A stretch of DNA of 64,000 bases, from positions 1,240,001 to 1,304,000 of the forward strand of contig CBDCDT010000002.1 of NCBI GenBank assembly GCA_965215445.1, read 5' to 3'. Position 1 is the first letter of the stretch. The number at the start of each line of letters is the position of its first letter. Made by a program: the position numbers and the translations under genes. Source of the stretch: CBDBLK01 sp965215445. Its GTDB lineage: Bacteria > Bdellovibrionota > Bacteriovoracia > Bacteriovoracales > Bacteriovoracaceae. This document shows positions 34,858 through 42,821 of this stretch, piece after piece. Below the pieces are notes generated by a model, which was not told the DNA's origin, did not search any database, and saw only the letters and a program-made list of their open reading frames with translations.

Positions 34858-36032
34858 AAACAGACTCTGCAAGTATGCGCCCTTCGGAAAGTGCTGTTGC
34901 CAAGTGGACTCGCAAAAAAGCAGAGCTGCGCAAGAGTCAAGAAAGGGAAATAGAAAAGCTCAAAAGTGCCCACAAGAAGCGCGTTGAAAATTTGCGGTCA
35001 GAGGAGCGGGCGCAAATTTTTCAAATCAAGAGTCAGAACAGTCAAAAATTGGCACAGGAATGGGATAACAAACAAAAAAAACTGGATTCTTTCAAACAAG
35101 ATTTTCAAAGATTTGAGGAATACCTCGACCGGCAAAAAGAAATTCTCAAACAAGGTCATGGTCAGCAAATTGATAACTCCAAAAGAGAGCACGCTGAACA
35201 CCTGCGCGACATAAGTTATAAAGGCGAAGAGCAGGCGTTGGATTTACGCCACCAAATTGATCAAAAAGTTGAGCAATTAGAATCAAAATCCGAAGTGGAG
35301 CTTGATTCTCTGAGGCGTGATACCGCATCTCAATTGGGGCGGATGACACAAAAGAGTCAAATCAAATTGGATACCACGCGCTCCCAAAACAAGGAGGAAG
35401 TCGGTCATCTCAAATTTAAACAGGACGCTCAAAAAAAACAAATGGAACTCGAACACAAGAAATTTCTGGAGAGACAGGTCGAGCGCCACAACCGGCAATA
35501 CGACCTCCATCGCAAAACCTATCAAGATGCGCTGGAAAATCAGCAAAAATTACAGCAAAATTCTCTGGACGGGCGCAAACAGGATTTTTCCAAAAGCTAC
35601 GCTCAACTTACGCAAAAACACAAAGAAACGCTGGACAATCTGGACGTTCATTTTAATAAAAAATGGCGTGACATCAACCTTTCCATCGCCAAAAAATTGC
35701 AATTAAAAGAGCAGCAAATAAATGACCAATTTTATCATATCAACCGATTGGAGCCTCGCATAGAAGACAAGGGCGATCACTACCTGGTTTCTTTGCCTGT
35801 TCCTCAACACGAAAAAGGAAATTTTGTGTTGAGTGGAGACAAGCGCACTTTGAGACTCTCTATGGCCCGTCGTTTTCAAGATCAGGTGAGAGATAAGCAA
35901 GGAGGGTTACACCGCACAGGCCGCTCCGAGAGCTTTACCAAAGAGTTTCAGGTTCCCGACTTAATCAATTCTCATGGTATCTCCCATAAATGGGATAGAG
36001 GGGAGCTTTTTTACAAGGTTCCCAAGGCCTAA
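34854..36032 (+). CDS. Coiled-coil protein with alpha-crystallin-like C-terminus
   Basis: 392 residues. Residues about 12-290 are an uninterrupted, highly charged coiled coil. The last 90 residues read like an Hsp20/alpha-crystallin domain: RIEDKGDHYLVSLPVPQHEKGN, then LRLSMARRF, RSESFTKEFQVPDLI and a closing GELFYKVPKA. Hsp20 proteins hold unfolded proteins; here the domain is mounted on a long rod, an unusual layout. Start TTG 34854 follows GAGGAG. There is no signal peptide, so it is cytoplasmic. Confidence 0.65.
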   Translation: MKTDSASMRPSESAVAKWTRKKAELRKSQEREIEKLKSAHKKRVENLRSEERAQIFQIKSQNSQKLAQEWDNKQKKLDSFKQDFQRFEEYLDRQKEILKQGHGQQIDNSKREHAEHLRDISYKGEEQALDLRHQIDQKVEQLESKSEVELDSLRRDTASQLGRMTQKSQIKLDTTRSQNKEEVGHLKFKQDAQKKQMELEHKKFLERQVERHNRQYDLHRKTYQDALENQQKLQQNSLDGRKQDFSKSYAQLTQKHKETLDNLDVHFNKKWRDINLSIAKKLQLKEQQINDQFYHINRLEPRIEDKGDHYLVSLPVPQHEKGNFVLSGDKRTLRLSMARRFQDQVRDKQGGLHRTGRSESFTKEFQVPDLINSHGISHKWDRGELFYKVPKA

Positions 36033-36056
36033 ATTTTCAGCGAATATGGTTTAGAG

Positions 36057-37184
36057 ATGAAAAGGCCTGTCTTGGTTCACTTTCTGCCGATTATGACGGA
36101 AGAATTTTTGAGTATTCGGGCCTCGATTACTTTGCAAAAATACCGCATAGATAAGAATTTTTCCTGGCAGCAGGAACACGAAAAAAACTGGGAATTGGGT
36201 TTGGAAATGCCTTCGCTGGGCCTTCCCATTGAGGCGCATCGCCTGCTTCGCCGTAATACCTTTAAAATGTTACTTCTGGGAATCAATCAAAAACAACGTC
36301 AAGTTTACGAAAAAATTTTTGAATCGGATGCTTTTGGAAATCTGAATTTCAAGATTTCTCTGGATTCGCAGCTCAAAGACATCACTCTTCTCAAGTCTTA
36401 TGAAGTGAGTGACGACAGTGGCCTTGAGATCAATCTGGGTAGTTTTGTTCCTACAAAAATTAAAAACCCAAAAAAAATTTTGATCTGTGATTTTGATAAA
36501 ACTTTAGTCGATACCAAATACTCCACTACGCGGGAAATGTATCATTCGCTGACCAGGCCTTTGGATGCTTTTCCCACTGTTCCCCACTCCGTCGAGATTA
36601 TTAAAAACCACACCGAACTTGGATACCATCCCTTTATTTTGTCCTCCTCTCCACATTTTTATGAAAACGCCATCCGCGATTGGTTGTCCAAAAATGAAAT
36701 TGCCACAGTGGGCATTTTTCTCAAAGATTACCGCAAAGTGTTTAGCTTGTTTGAAAACCACCTCACTCCCAAAGACCTCAAATTGCAAGGGCCTTACAAA
36801 CTGGGCCATCTGCTCGACATCTTGCTGATGACCGGCCCTCCCGAGGAATTAATTCTGATGGGGGACAATTACGAGGCCGACCCCGTCATTTACCTGGGAC
36901 TGGCCAAACTGCTGTTGGAACAATTGCCGCCCTGGGAAACCTGGAATTTGCTCAAAAAACAAAAGGTTTTTCAGGCCAACCGCAAACAACATTCCCAAAT
37001 ATTGAGCAAAATTTACCAACTCGCAGGCCAGATCAAGGCCTGGAGAAAAGAACGGGCGCAGGGCATTCAGTTAAAAATTTATATCCGCAAGAAAAAACGT
37101 GAAAATCAATGGCAAATTCCCCCCGAACTGGAGTCAAATTTAGATTTGGTCAAACTTTTTGATGAACCTTCACAAGACGGGTAA
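36057..37184 (+). CDS. App1-like HAD phosphatase
   Basis: 375 residues. The HAD nucleophile motif is ICDFDKTLVDT (Asp145, Asp147), followed by a Ser in FILSSSPHF, Lys in the YKLGHLL segment, and the acidic motif ILMGDNYEADP near 266-276. The order and the IKNHTELGYHPFILSSSPHFYENAI context match the DUF2183/App1 family, which includes phosphatidate phosphatases. The N-terminal 130 residues are an unassigned beta-rich domain, as in other members. It probably dephosphorylates a lipid or related phosphate. Confidence 0.75.
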   Translation: MKRPVLVHFLPIMTEEFLSIRASITLQKYRIDKNFSWQQEHEKNWELGLEMPSLGLPIEAHRLLRRNTFKMLLLGINQKQRQVYEKIFESDAFGNLNFKISLDSQLKDITLLKSYEVSDDSGLEINLGSFVPTKIKNPKKILICDFDKTLVDTKYSTTREMYHSLTRPLDAFPTVPHSVEIIKNHTELGYHPFILSSSPHFYENAIRDWLSKNEIATVGIFLKDYRKVFSLFENHLTPKDLKLQGPYKLGHLLDILLMTGPPEELILMGDNYEADPVIYLGLAKLLLEQLPPWETWNLLKKQKVFQANRKQHSQILSKIYQLAGQIKAWRKERAQGIQLKIYIRKKKRENQWQIPPELESNLDLVKLFDEPSQDG

Positions 37185-37204
37185 AAGTTGCTAGAAGTGA
37201 GATC

Positions 37205-38860
37205 GTGAAAAAACTTCCCATGTACGCCTTATCCGGGGATTCTCTCGATTGCTTCCATGAACTGGGAGTTTGCGATCGGGCATTGGCCAGGCCTTTGATC
37301 GACCACAACCGCAGTTTGCTTGCGACCTCTTTAAAAAAATTAAACCGCTTTGCCGACAAGATTTCAAGGCCCTTTCTCCGAAAATTGATGGCGGCCAACC
37401 CTTCTTTTGCCAAGCATACCGAGGCCTACGCGGAAGGGCTGCATCTCGGCCACGACCCCTACTTGCTGGTTCAGGCCGCATTGATACCCGAATTGGCCAG
37501 TGCTGTGAATGTCTGGGCACCTCGCTTTTTTTCAGGCCTTTTGGGTTGTTCCAGTTTTTTTATGTGGGATGACAAGCGCGATGCTCTAGTGCATGGCCGC
37601 ATCCTCGATTTCCCCTTGATGGGAAGTTTTGACAACGCCGAACGGGCATTGCTCACCCAGTTTAATGGTGGCCCCAAAATCCTCTCTTTTGGCAGTGCCG
37701 GTTTTCCCTATCCTTCCCTGACTTGCCAAACTTCGGAGGGAATGACTTTTGCTCTCCACCAGAAGTTCACCCAAGTCTTCGACCCCAAGGGAACTCCCAT
37801 TTTTGAACTGGTTTTGCAAATGCTCCAGTCCTGCGGTGACCTTGAAAGCGTGCTCCAATTTTTGAAAAAGAGTCGCACCCTCACTTGCTGGGGATTTTAT
37901 ATGGGATTTCAAAACGGAGAGGTTTTGGCCGCTGAAATGGCCGGTTCGCAAGTCCACACCCGGCGCTATCAATTGGGGCCGAAAGAAAAAATGCTCTATT
38001 TTTCCAATCAAGTGGACAATCCCGAGTGGAGTTGCCCCAGTTTCCTCTATCCACTGGGGTCAAACCACCACAATCAAATGCGCTGTTCGGTGGCCAGCAA
38101 AAAAATCGCTCAGCATTTTAACACTTCTGGAAAACGCCAAACACATACTATGGAGAAATTGGCGCGCTTGATGAGTTCGCCGTGGACTTCCGAAAGTATT
38201 TCCCCGAGTGATTGGGAGAGTGATAACCTGACTCCCAGTTCCCTGCAAATCGTCGCCCTCTGCCCCGCCAAGCAAAGTGCCCTGTTTGTTCCCGGGCCTG
38301 CGCCTAAACATTTTCAGGGCAAGCTGATTGAAATCACCAACGCTTTCGGGCGTATTGAACAAAAAACCCGCTCCCTCGCCGGAAAACGCGAACCTCGGGA
38401 AATCTGGCAGGGATGGCAAAGTTTAATGGCCGCCCAAATGGCGCTGCAAACAGAAAGCGGGCTAGATCGCCACCACATGGCCTGCCACCATTTGCAAATG
38501 GCCGAGGTTTATTTCAAGGGCCACGTCGAGGAAAGTATCGCTCGCTTTTTTGTGTTGGCGATTCACTATCTGGACAAAGTGGGCCGCAGGGAATTAGAGC
38601 AACTCTTAAGCGAGTTTGAGCAACTTGAATCCAAACTTCCGGCCCACTTGGAAGACCATCGCTTACTGTTTATCGCGCGTTTGGAGAGAAGACTTCAAGG
38701 CGGCACTTTCGTGCGAGTCGAACAAATTCAAAACCAGAATTTACAAAAACTCTATCATTTGGAAAAGAAAATTCCCCATCGGCTTTTGTACCTTTCGGGA
38801 AAATATTTGATTATTCCGCGCCTTGATTTGCTCGATATTGTCGTTCCTCTGCGTCTTTAG
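37205..38860 (+). CDS. C45-family Ntn hydrolase/acyltransferase
   Basis: 551 residues. GCSSFFMWDDKRDALVHGRILDFP matches the Ntn-hydrolase start of the C45 (acyl-coenzyme A:6-aminopenicillanate acyltransferase, phospholipase B-like) family. Cys115 would be both the autocleavage site and the nucleophile, and the (G)R-x-x-D near 133-137 is typical. The preceding 114 residues form the expected propeptide-like helical part, including YAEGLHLGHDP. The C-terminal 150 residues are an extra helical domain. It would cleave or transfer an amide-linked acyl group; substrate unknown. The start is a GTG with a weak binding site. Confidence 0.7.
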   Translation: MKKLPMYALSGDSLDCFHELGVCDRALARPLIDHNRSLLATSLKKLNRFADKISRPFLRKLMAANPSFAKHTEAYAEGLHLGHDPYLLVQAALIPELASAVNVWAPRFFSGLLGCSSFFMWDDKRDALVHGRILDFPLMGSFDNAERALLTQFNGGPKILSFGSAGFPYPSLTCQTSEGMTFALHQKFTQVFDPKGTPIFELVLQMLQSCGDLESVLQFLKKSRTLTCWGFYMGFQNGEVLAAEMAGSQVHTRRYQLGPKEKMLYFSNQVDNPEWSCPSFLYPLGSNHHNQMRCSVASKKIAQHFNTSGKRQTHTMEKLARLMSSPWTSESISPSDWESDNLTPSSLQIVALCPAKQSALFVPGPAPKHFQGKLIEITNAFGRIEQKTRSLAGKREPREIWQGWQSLMAAQMALQTESGLDRHHMACHHLQMAEVYFKGHVEESIARFFVLAIHYLDKVGRRELEQLLSEFEQLESKLPAHLEDHRLLFIARLERRLQGGTFVRVEQIQNQNLQKLYHLEKKIPHRLLYLSGKYLIIPRLDLLDIVVPLRL

Positions 38861-38866
38861 CAGAGT

Positions 38867-40165
38867 CTATTTTTTAAGTCTTTGCGAAATCATTTTTATG
38901 CCGCGTACGATTTTATTTTTGACTTTGGGGTCAAACAAGTCTGAGTACGCAATTGTTTTCCAAACTTCGCTTTTGAGTTGTTCTAAAATATGGTCGATAA
39001 TTTGTGCCCCTCTCTTTTGCGTTATTTGGCAAATTTTGGCGGTTTCAAGAAAATGCTTTCTCGCTATCTTGTTTGCTCGGTAGTGGTTTGAGTTTCCTAC
39101 AGACAGGGCCATTTTATATTTGGCCGCAGAAATTTCTTTTATTGTCAGTGCCGGGAAGATAGAGAGAATGTCATACAAAGGGGCCAGTTGGTGTCCTGTC
39201 TTGGCGTATTCAAGAGAGTAATTTTTGGCGTGTCCATCTATGGCCCCCAGGGCATAATAGGTCACCAGAGATTTAAAGAGAGTTTCTAAATCTTCTTTTC
39301 TTTTCAGGCTGGTTTCCAAGACTGATACAAAATCTTTTATATTTGGGCCTTGGTCGGATTGGTATTTTTGGTTTGAGAAATATCCCAGTGCTTGACACAT
39401 ATCTTCCTGGTGTTTGCGGTAGATGATTCCGTCCTCGATGTAGCGATCAAATCTTTCTACTGCCAAAACCAATTCTCCATCGAAATTTTTTAAATCGACA
39501 TTGGCGACGTTAAGGCCCAGTTTCCGACACAATTTCATGCAGAAATATTCATTGTGAACACTGGATTTAAAACTGTATCCACCCATTTTAAAACTGATGG
39601 GAGGTTTTATAATATGGGTGGTAGGGGTTATTCCTATTGGCCTTTGCCACTTGTTCTTCCAAAATAAAAGCGCCGTCTTTTGTTGGACTCCGGCCAGGGA
39701 AATTCTAAAGTCTTCCAGGTTTATTTTCATTCCCAAAGGCCATGATTGTAGGTTCCTTATCATTTCGCCAATTTCTGAATCAGTAAGCACGGTTCCCTGC
39801 GGGGCCTTGCCTTTAAATTCGAGGTTTTTTTCATCAATTCTAGCAAAAAGTAGTGCCCCCACGCAGTCGCGGCCGATTTTGGCCAAAAGATCAAAGGGCC
39901 TTGAACTGTCTGCGGCAAGTTTGGCGGCAATGAGTTCTCTTTCCTCCCTTAAGTCGGGTAAGAGATTTTCAAACCAGGTGCGGACATTTTCTCCCTTATA
40001 AGGAACTGTCCCGAGGGGCAGTATTTGAGAGATGGGAAAACCATTTTGAACCCAAGCGCGGTTATAGCTAAAGGAAGTTAAACCCTGCGGGCCTTTGGTA
40101 TATTTTCCCACCAAATCTCCCTGTAAAAAAACGTTTAGTTCTATGGTCTCCGACTTCCTTCCCAT
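38867..40165 (-). CDS. hipA: HipA-type Ser/Thr kinase toxin
   Basis: 432 residues. HipA landmarks are present: an N-terminal HipA_N domain (TSFSYN, then LPLGTVPY and WFENLLPD), SLAGVQQKTAL (156-166, the P-loop-like GvQxK), ATP-lysine region THIIKP (183-188), ERFDR (237-241), catalytic-loop DGHAKN (310-315) and YDIL (331-334). HipA kinases phosphorylate glutamyl-tRNA synthetase or related targets and cause growth arrest. It starts 3 bp after the hipB stop, as a two-gene operon. Confidence 0.9.
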   Translation of the reverse strand: MGRKSETIELNVFLQGDLVGKYTKGPQGLTSFSYNRAWVQNGFPISQILPLGTVPYKGENVRTWFENLLPDLREERELIAAKLAADSSRPFDLLAKIGRDCVGALLFARIDEKNLEFKGKAPQGTVLTDSEIGEMIRNLQSWPLGMKINLEDFRISLAGVQQKTALLFWKNKWQRPIGITPTTHIIKPPISFKMGGYSFKSSVHNEYFCMKLCRKLGLNVANVDLKNFDGELVLAVERFDRYIEDGIIYRKHQEDMCQALGYFSNQKYQSDQGPNIKDFVSVLETSLKRKEDLETLFKSLVTYYALGAIDGHAKNYSLEYAKTGHQLAPLYDILSIFPALTIKEISAAKYKMALSVGNSNHYRANKIARKHFLETAKICQITQKRGAQIIDHILEQLKSEVWKTIAYSDLFDPKVKNKIVRGIKMISQRLKK

Positions 40166-40168
40166 GGA

Positions 40169-40390
40169 TTATGTGTCCTTTTCAATTTCGATAAAAATGT
40201 GTAGCTCCAGTGCCGCGGCGATAACCAACAAGAGGTCGAGTCTCGGCGAGGCAGTGAGATTTTCGAGCATGGCGATTTTTTTTTGACTCATTCCGGTCAG
40301 TTCCCCCAATTGGGCCTGAGTGAGTCCTTTGTCTACGCGCGCCTGCTTGAAGGCGGCGAGAAATTGTTTGGTTGTCCTTACTTGAGGCAT
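40169..40390 (-). CDS. hipB: HipB-type XRE antitoxin
   Basis: 73 residues with a canonical helix-turn-helix (GLTQAQLGELTGMSQKKIAMLEN) and a C-terminal tail ending in aromatic/acidic residues. AGGAGA precedes the ATG. It neutralises HipA and represses its operon. Three matching operators lie immediately upstream. Confidence 0.9.
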   Translation of the reverse strand: MPQVRTTKQFLAAFKQARVDKGLTQAQLGELTGMSQKKIAMLENLTASPRLDLLLVIAAALELHIFIEIEKDT

Positions 40391-40409
40391 AATTCTCCTA
40401 CGAAAATCT

Positions 40410-40427
40410 TATCCCAAAAACTGGATA
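40410..40427. promoter_or_regulatory. HipB operator O1
   Basis: TATCC-N8-GGATA, the consensus known from the E. coli HipB operator. It lies between the promoter and hipB. Confidence 0.85.
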
Positions 40428-40432
40428 AATTC

Positions 40433-40460
40433 ATTATATCCCAAAAATTGGATATTTCAA
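40433..40460 (-). promoter_or_regulatory. hipBA promoter
   Basis: On the minus strand, TTGAAA (40455-40460) and a perfect TATAAT (40433-40438) are 16 bp apart. Operator O2 fills the spacer, so bound HipB would exclude RNA polymerase. Confidence 0.8.
40437..40454. promoter_or_regulatory. HipB operator O2
   Basis: TATCC-N8-GGATA between the -35 and -10 of the hipBA promoter. Its centre is exactly 27 bp from the centres of O1 and O3. Confidence 0.85.
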
Positions 40461-40463
40461 GTT

Positions 40464-40481
40464 TATCCCGAAAAAGGGATA
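40464..40481. promoter_or_regulatory. HipB operator O3
   Basis: TATCC-N8-GGATA, the upstream member of the phased triplet. It lies toward the divergent higBA-like pair. Confidence 0.85.
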
Positions 40482-40533
40482 AATGGGAGATTTTCTAGCA
40501 ATTTCTACTGACGAAATGATAGTAAATTAACTA

Positions 40534-40562
40534 TTGACAGGCTCGTTTAAAAGTGATAGTAT
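40534..40562 (+). promoter_or_regulatory. Promoter of the HigBA-like pair
   Basis: Consensus -35 TTGACA (40534-40539), 17-bp spacer, -10 TAGTAT (40557-40562), 22 bp before the TTG start. Two near-repeats starting TGATAGTA (40517 and 40554), the first containing ATAGT-N6-ACTAT, could bind the downstream antitoxin. Confidence 0.75.
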
Positions 40563-40584
40563 ATTTACATTCAAGGAGTTAGAT

Positions 40585-40908
40585 TTGAAAATAGTACAAT
40601 TGGAGGTCTTTAAAAAGGAGATTAAAAAATTCCCTACCGAAACCAGGGAAGATATTTGATCTCTTGTAGGTAAGTTTATCGAAGGTGAACAACTTACCTC
40701 AAAACAGTTTAAGACGTTTAAAATCGACAAGGAAACAAAAATTCAAGAGTTTAGGGTAAAAGACCGCAAAGGAAATTGGCGAGTTATAAGTTGTATAGTT
40801 CAGAGTGATATTTTGGTGTTTGTATATGCCTTTCATAAAAAATCTCAGGCGCTACTTGAAAAAGACAAAAACACCATAAGAAAACGTATTAAGAGAATTA
40901 AATTGTAA
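40585..40908 (+). pseudogene. RelE/HigB-type toxin with in-frame TGA at codon 25
   Basis: From TTG 40585 (AAGGAG 6 nt upstream) the frame reads KIVQLEVFKKEIKKF, meets TGA at 40657-40659, then continues in the same frame to TAA at 40906 with the RelE/HigB (Gp49-like) core: IQEFRVKDRKGNWRVI, then VFVYAFHKKSQ and a basic helical tail. A single base change of a CGA, GGA or TGG-type codon explains the break. The toxin is therefore probably inactive, with the antitoxin still intact. Readthrough of TGA is possible but unsupported. Confidence 0.8.
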
Positions 40909-40946
40909 AGAAAAAATTACAACTATTAATGGAAAAGGATTTCAGT

Positions 40947-41417
40947 ATGAAAACAGAAAAATTAAAAATAGTATCCCTAAGAGAGATGGCCGAAGAATGG
41001 GGTATCAATTATGAGGTTTGCAAAATTAAATCAGAACTCATTGAGTGCATTAAAAATTATTGCAAAAGGGAGAAAATTTCTCAAAGAGCATTGGCCAAGA
41101 AAGTGCCTGGCCTCTCCCAAGATAGAATTTCAAAAATTTTTAATGACCAAATTGGGCACATGACAATTGATAAACTAATTCAAACTCTATCTGCTCTTGG
41201 TATCAAAGTTAGTGTTAAACCAAAAAAACTATTTAGTGATAAGAAGACAACAACAAAACGAAAATCATTCTTGCCGGCCAGCAAAAATACATCAGTTGTC
41301 TCTTCTTTAAGACAAAACACTTTACTCCAGTCAGGGGCAGGAAAATTTCAAAGCGTAGTTACAAGAAAATCTTCGACTAGGCGGTTTGCTAATAAGAAGC
41401 GGAGATTAAAGTCATAA
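40947..41417 (+). CDS. XRE-family antitoxin of the HigBA-like pair
   Basis: 157 residues from ATG 40947 (AAGGA 8 nt upstream; an ATG at 40929 is in frame). The helix-turn-helix is REKISQRALAKKVPGLSQDRISKIFND followed by MTIDKLIQTLSALGIKV, as in HigA/RHH-less antitoxins. The C-terminal 60 residues are basic and low in complexity, an unusual extension. It lies 38 bp after the broken toxin gene. Confidence 0.75.
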   Translation: MKTEKLKIVSLREMAEEWGINYEVCKIKSELIECIKNYCKREKISQRALAKKVPGLSQDRISKIFNDQIGHMTIDKLIQTLSALGIKVSVKPKKLFSDKKTTTKRKSFLPASKNTSVVSSLRQNTLLQSGAGKFQSVVTRKSSTRRFANKKRRLKS

Positions 41418-41424
41418 AAAATTA

Positions 41425-42210
41425 TCACTCCCTTGCGCCCGTGACAACGCTTTCATCGAAATAATTGCAACTCATCCCCGCGTCCACCACGATGCCGGAA
41501 GCGTTGATGCCACTGGAAAGGGGAGAGAGTAGGAAGGCCACCACGTTGGCGACTTCCTCGGTTTGCAAGGCCTTTTTTCTCAAGGTCAATTTTTCGGCAA
41601 ATAGGTAGTTGTCAATGTAGTTGGGGATGCCCGCCGAAGCGCTGGTTTTTAAAGGCCCGCTTTGAACGGCGTTGAAGCGTACATCGGAAAAAGCACTAAA
41701 GCTTTTTGCCAAGTAGGCCACGGTGGCGTCCAGCGCGGCCTTGATCGGCCCCATGTATCCGTAGTTGGTGGCGCGGGTGTTGGAAATAGAGACGGTCACC
41801 ACCGAGGCCTTTTGGTCAAAGACATTTTTGAGGGCATTGCTCAGGGCAATCAGGGAAAAGTGACTGACCCGTTCGGCCTGGGCGTAGTCTTCCCAGGAGG
41901 TTTCGTGAAAGGGTTTGGGTGCGGAAAAGTTGGCGAAGGCCATGGAGTGAAGCAATCCATCCAGGGGTTTCCCCCTTAATACATCTTCGAGTTGGCAGGG
42001 CAGTTTTTGGATGTGTTCCCGGTTTTCGACGTCCAAAAGCAAAACCTTGGCGCCGGGAAACAACTTTTCCACTTGGGTGCGGGCCTTGTCGTGCTGAACC
42101 GAAAAGACCAGTTCGGCGCCCGCCGCTTGTAAGGCCTTGGCCGAGTGACAGGCCACCGACTTTTTGTTGGCCACGCCGGTAATCAGAACCTTTTTTCCAT
42201 TGAATTGCAT
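41425..42210 (-). CDS. fabI: Enoyl-ACP reductase (FabI-like SDR)
   Basis: About 261 residues from ATG 42210. The FabI-type start KKVLITGVANKKSVA replaces the usual GxxxGxG of ordinary SDRs. The active site is the Y-x6-K arrangement NYGYMGPIKAAL (Y150, K157), after VTVSISNTRA. It would reduce the enoyl-ACP double bond with NADH in fatty-acid elongation. It is the last gene after FabZ, separated by a 150-bp structured leader. The in-frame extension up to 42366 crosses that leader and lacks family similarity, so it is not used. Confidence 0.82.
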   Translation of the reverse strand: MQFNGKKVLITGVANKKSVACHSAKALQAAGAELVFSVQHDKARTQVEKLFPGAKVLLLDVENREHIQKLPCQLEDVLRGKPLDGLLHSMAFANFSAPKPFHETSWEDYAQAERVSHFSLIALSNALKNVFDQKASVVTVSISNTRATNYGYMGPIKAALDATVAYLAKSFSAFSDVRFNAVQSGPLKTSASAGIPNYIDNYLFAEKLTLRKKALQTEEVANVVAFLLSPLSSGINASGIVVDAGMSCNYFDESVVTGARE

Positions 42211-42221
42211 TAAACGTAACT

Positions 42222-42336
42222 GCTCACACTTCAGACCATCTTGTGGGTCAGCTACACTGTCGCTCCCTGCGACGTGCCGGGAGCACGCCTCAGTCGCTCC
42301 AGTTTGCTTCCCCCCAACCTGGCCTAAATTGTGAGC
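42222..42336 (-). ncRNA. Structured 115-bp leader/insert before fabI
   Basis: It is bounded by perfect 7-bp inverted repeats (GCTCACA/TGTGAGC). The interior on the minus strand is GC-rich, with a GCGTGC/GCACGT stem and repeated GGAGCGAC/GGGAGCGAC. It lies wholly between fabZ and fabI. It may be a cis-regulatory RNA or a MITE-like insertion. I know no family that matches. Confidence 0.4.
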
Positions 42337-42362
42337 ACTTACCTTGCCTTTATAATGGTTTT

Positions 42363-42821
42363 TCATTTGGATACAACCTTTTCTTTGGGGAGGAAGGCCC
42401 CGGTAAAGCGGATGAGCATGACTGGTTTTTCATTCACGCAGGTTTTGCCCGACATATAAAAGGCCCTTTTTAAGCGCTGGTCGAGGGAAATGTGCATGGT
42501 GAGCAGGTCGCCGGGACGGACAAAACTTTTGAATTTGGCGTCACTCACCCGGCTGATGACTCCCAGTCCCTCTTTTTCTTCCCGGCCAATGAGCAAGGCC
42601 CCGGTCTGGAAGGCCGCCTCTTGCAAAATTACTCCGGGAACGATCGGGTTGCCGGGAAAATGGCCTTTGAAAAAATCTTCCTCGCCGCTGACTTGATAAG
42701 AGGTGATGATGCTTTTTTGGTCGCCATCGAGAGATAAATCCACAATGTGATCGACAAATAAAAAGGGAGGCCTTTGGGGAAGGCCGTCCAAAACTTCCCG
42801 ATCGGTTTTCCTTGATGACAT
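42363..42821 (-). CDS. fabZ: 3-hydroxyacyl-ACP dehydratase (FabZ-like)
   Basis: 152 residues of hot-dog fold with the FabZ active site FKGHFPGNPIVPGVILQEA (His54, Glu68). It dehydrates 3-hydroxyacyl-ACP. The ATG abuts the TAA of fabG, with GGAGG 7 nt upstream. It lies in the operon CrtI-like, fabG, fabZ, fabI. Confidence 0.88.
   Translation of the reverse strand: MSSRKTDREVLDGLPQRPPFLFVDHIVDLSLDGDQKSIITSYQVSGEEDFFKGHFPGNPIVPGVILQEAAFQTGALLIGREEKEGLGVISRVSDAKFKSFVRPGDLLTMHISLDQRLKRAFYMSGKTCVNEKPVMLIRFTGAFLPKEKVVSK

Noticed and set aside
42211..42366. N-terminal extension of FabI
   Set aside because: The 52 extra residues come from the structured inverted-repeat leader and have no counterpart in FabI; MQFNGKKVLITG is the normal start.
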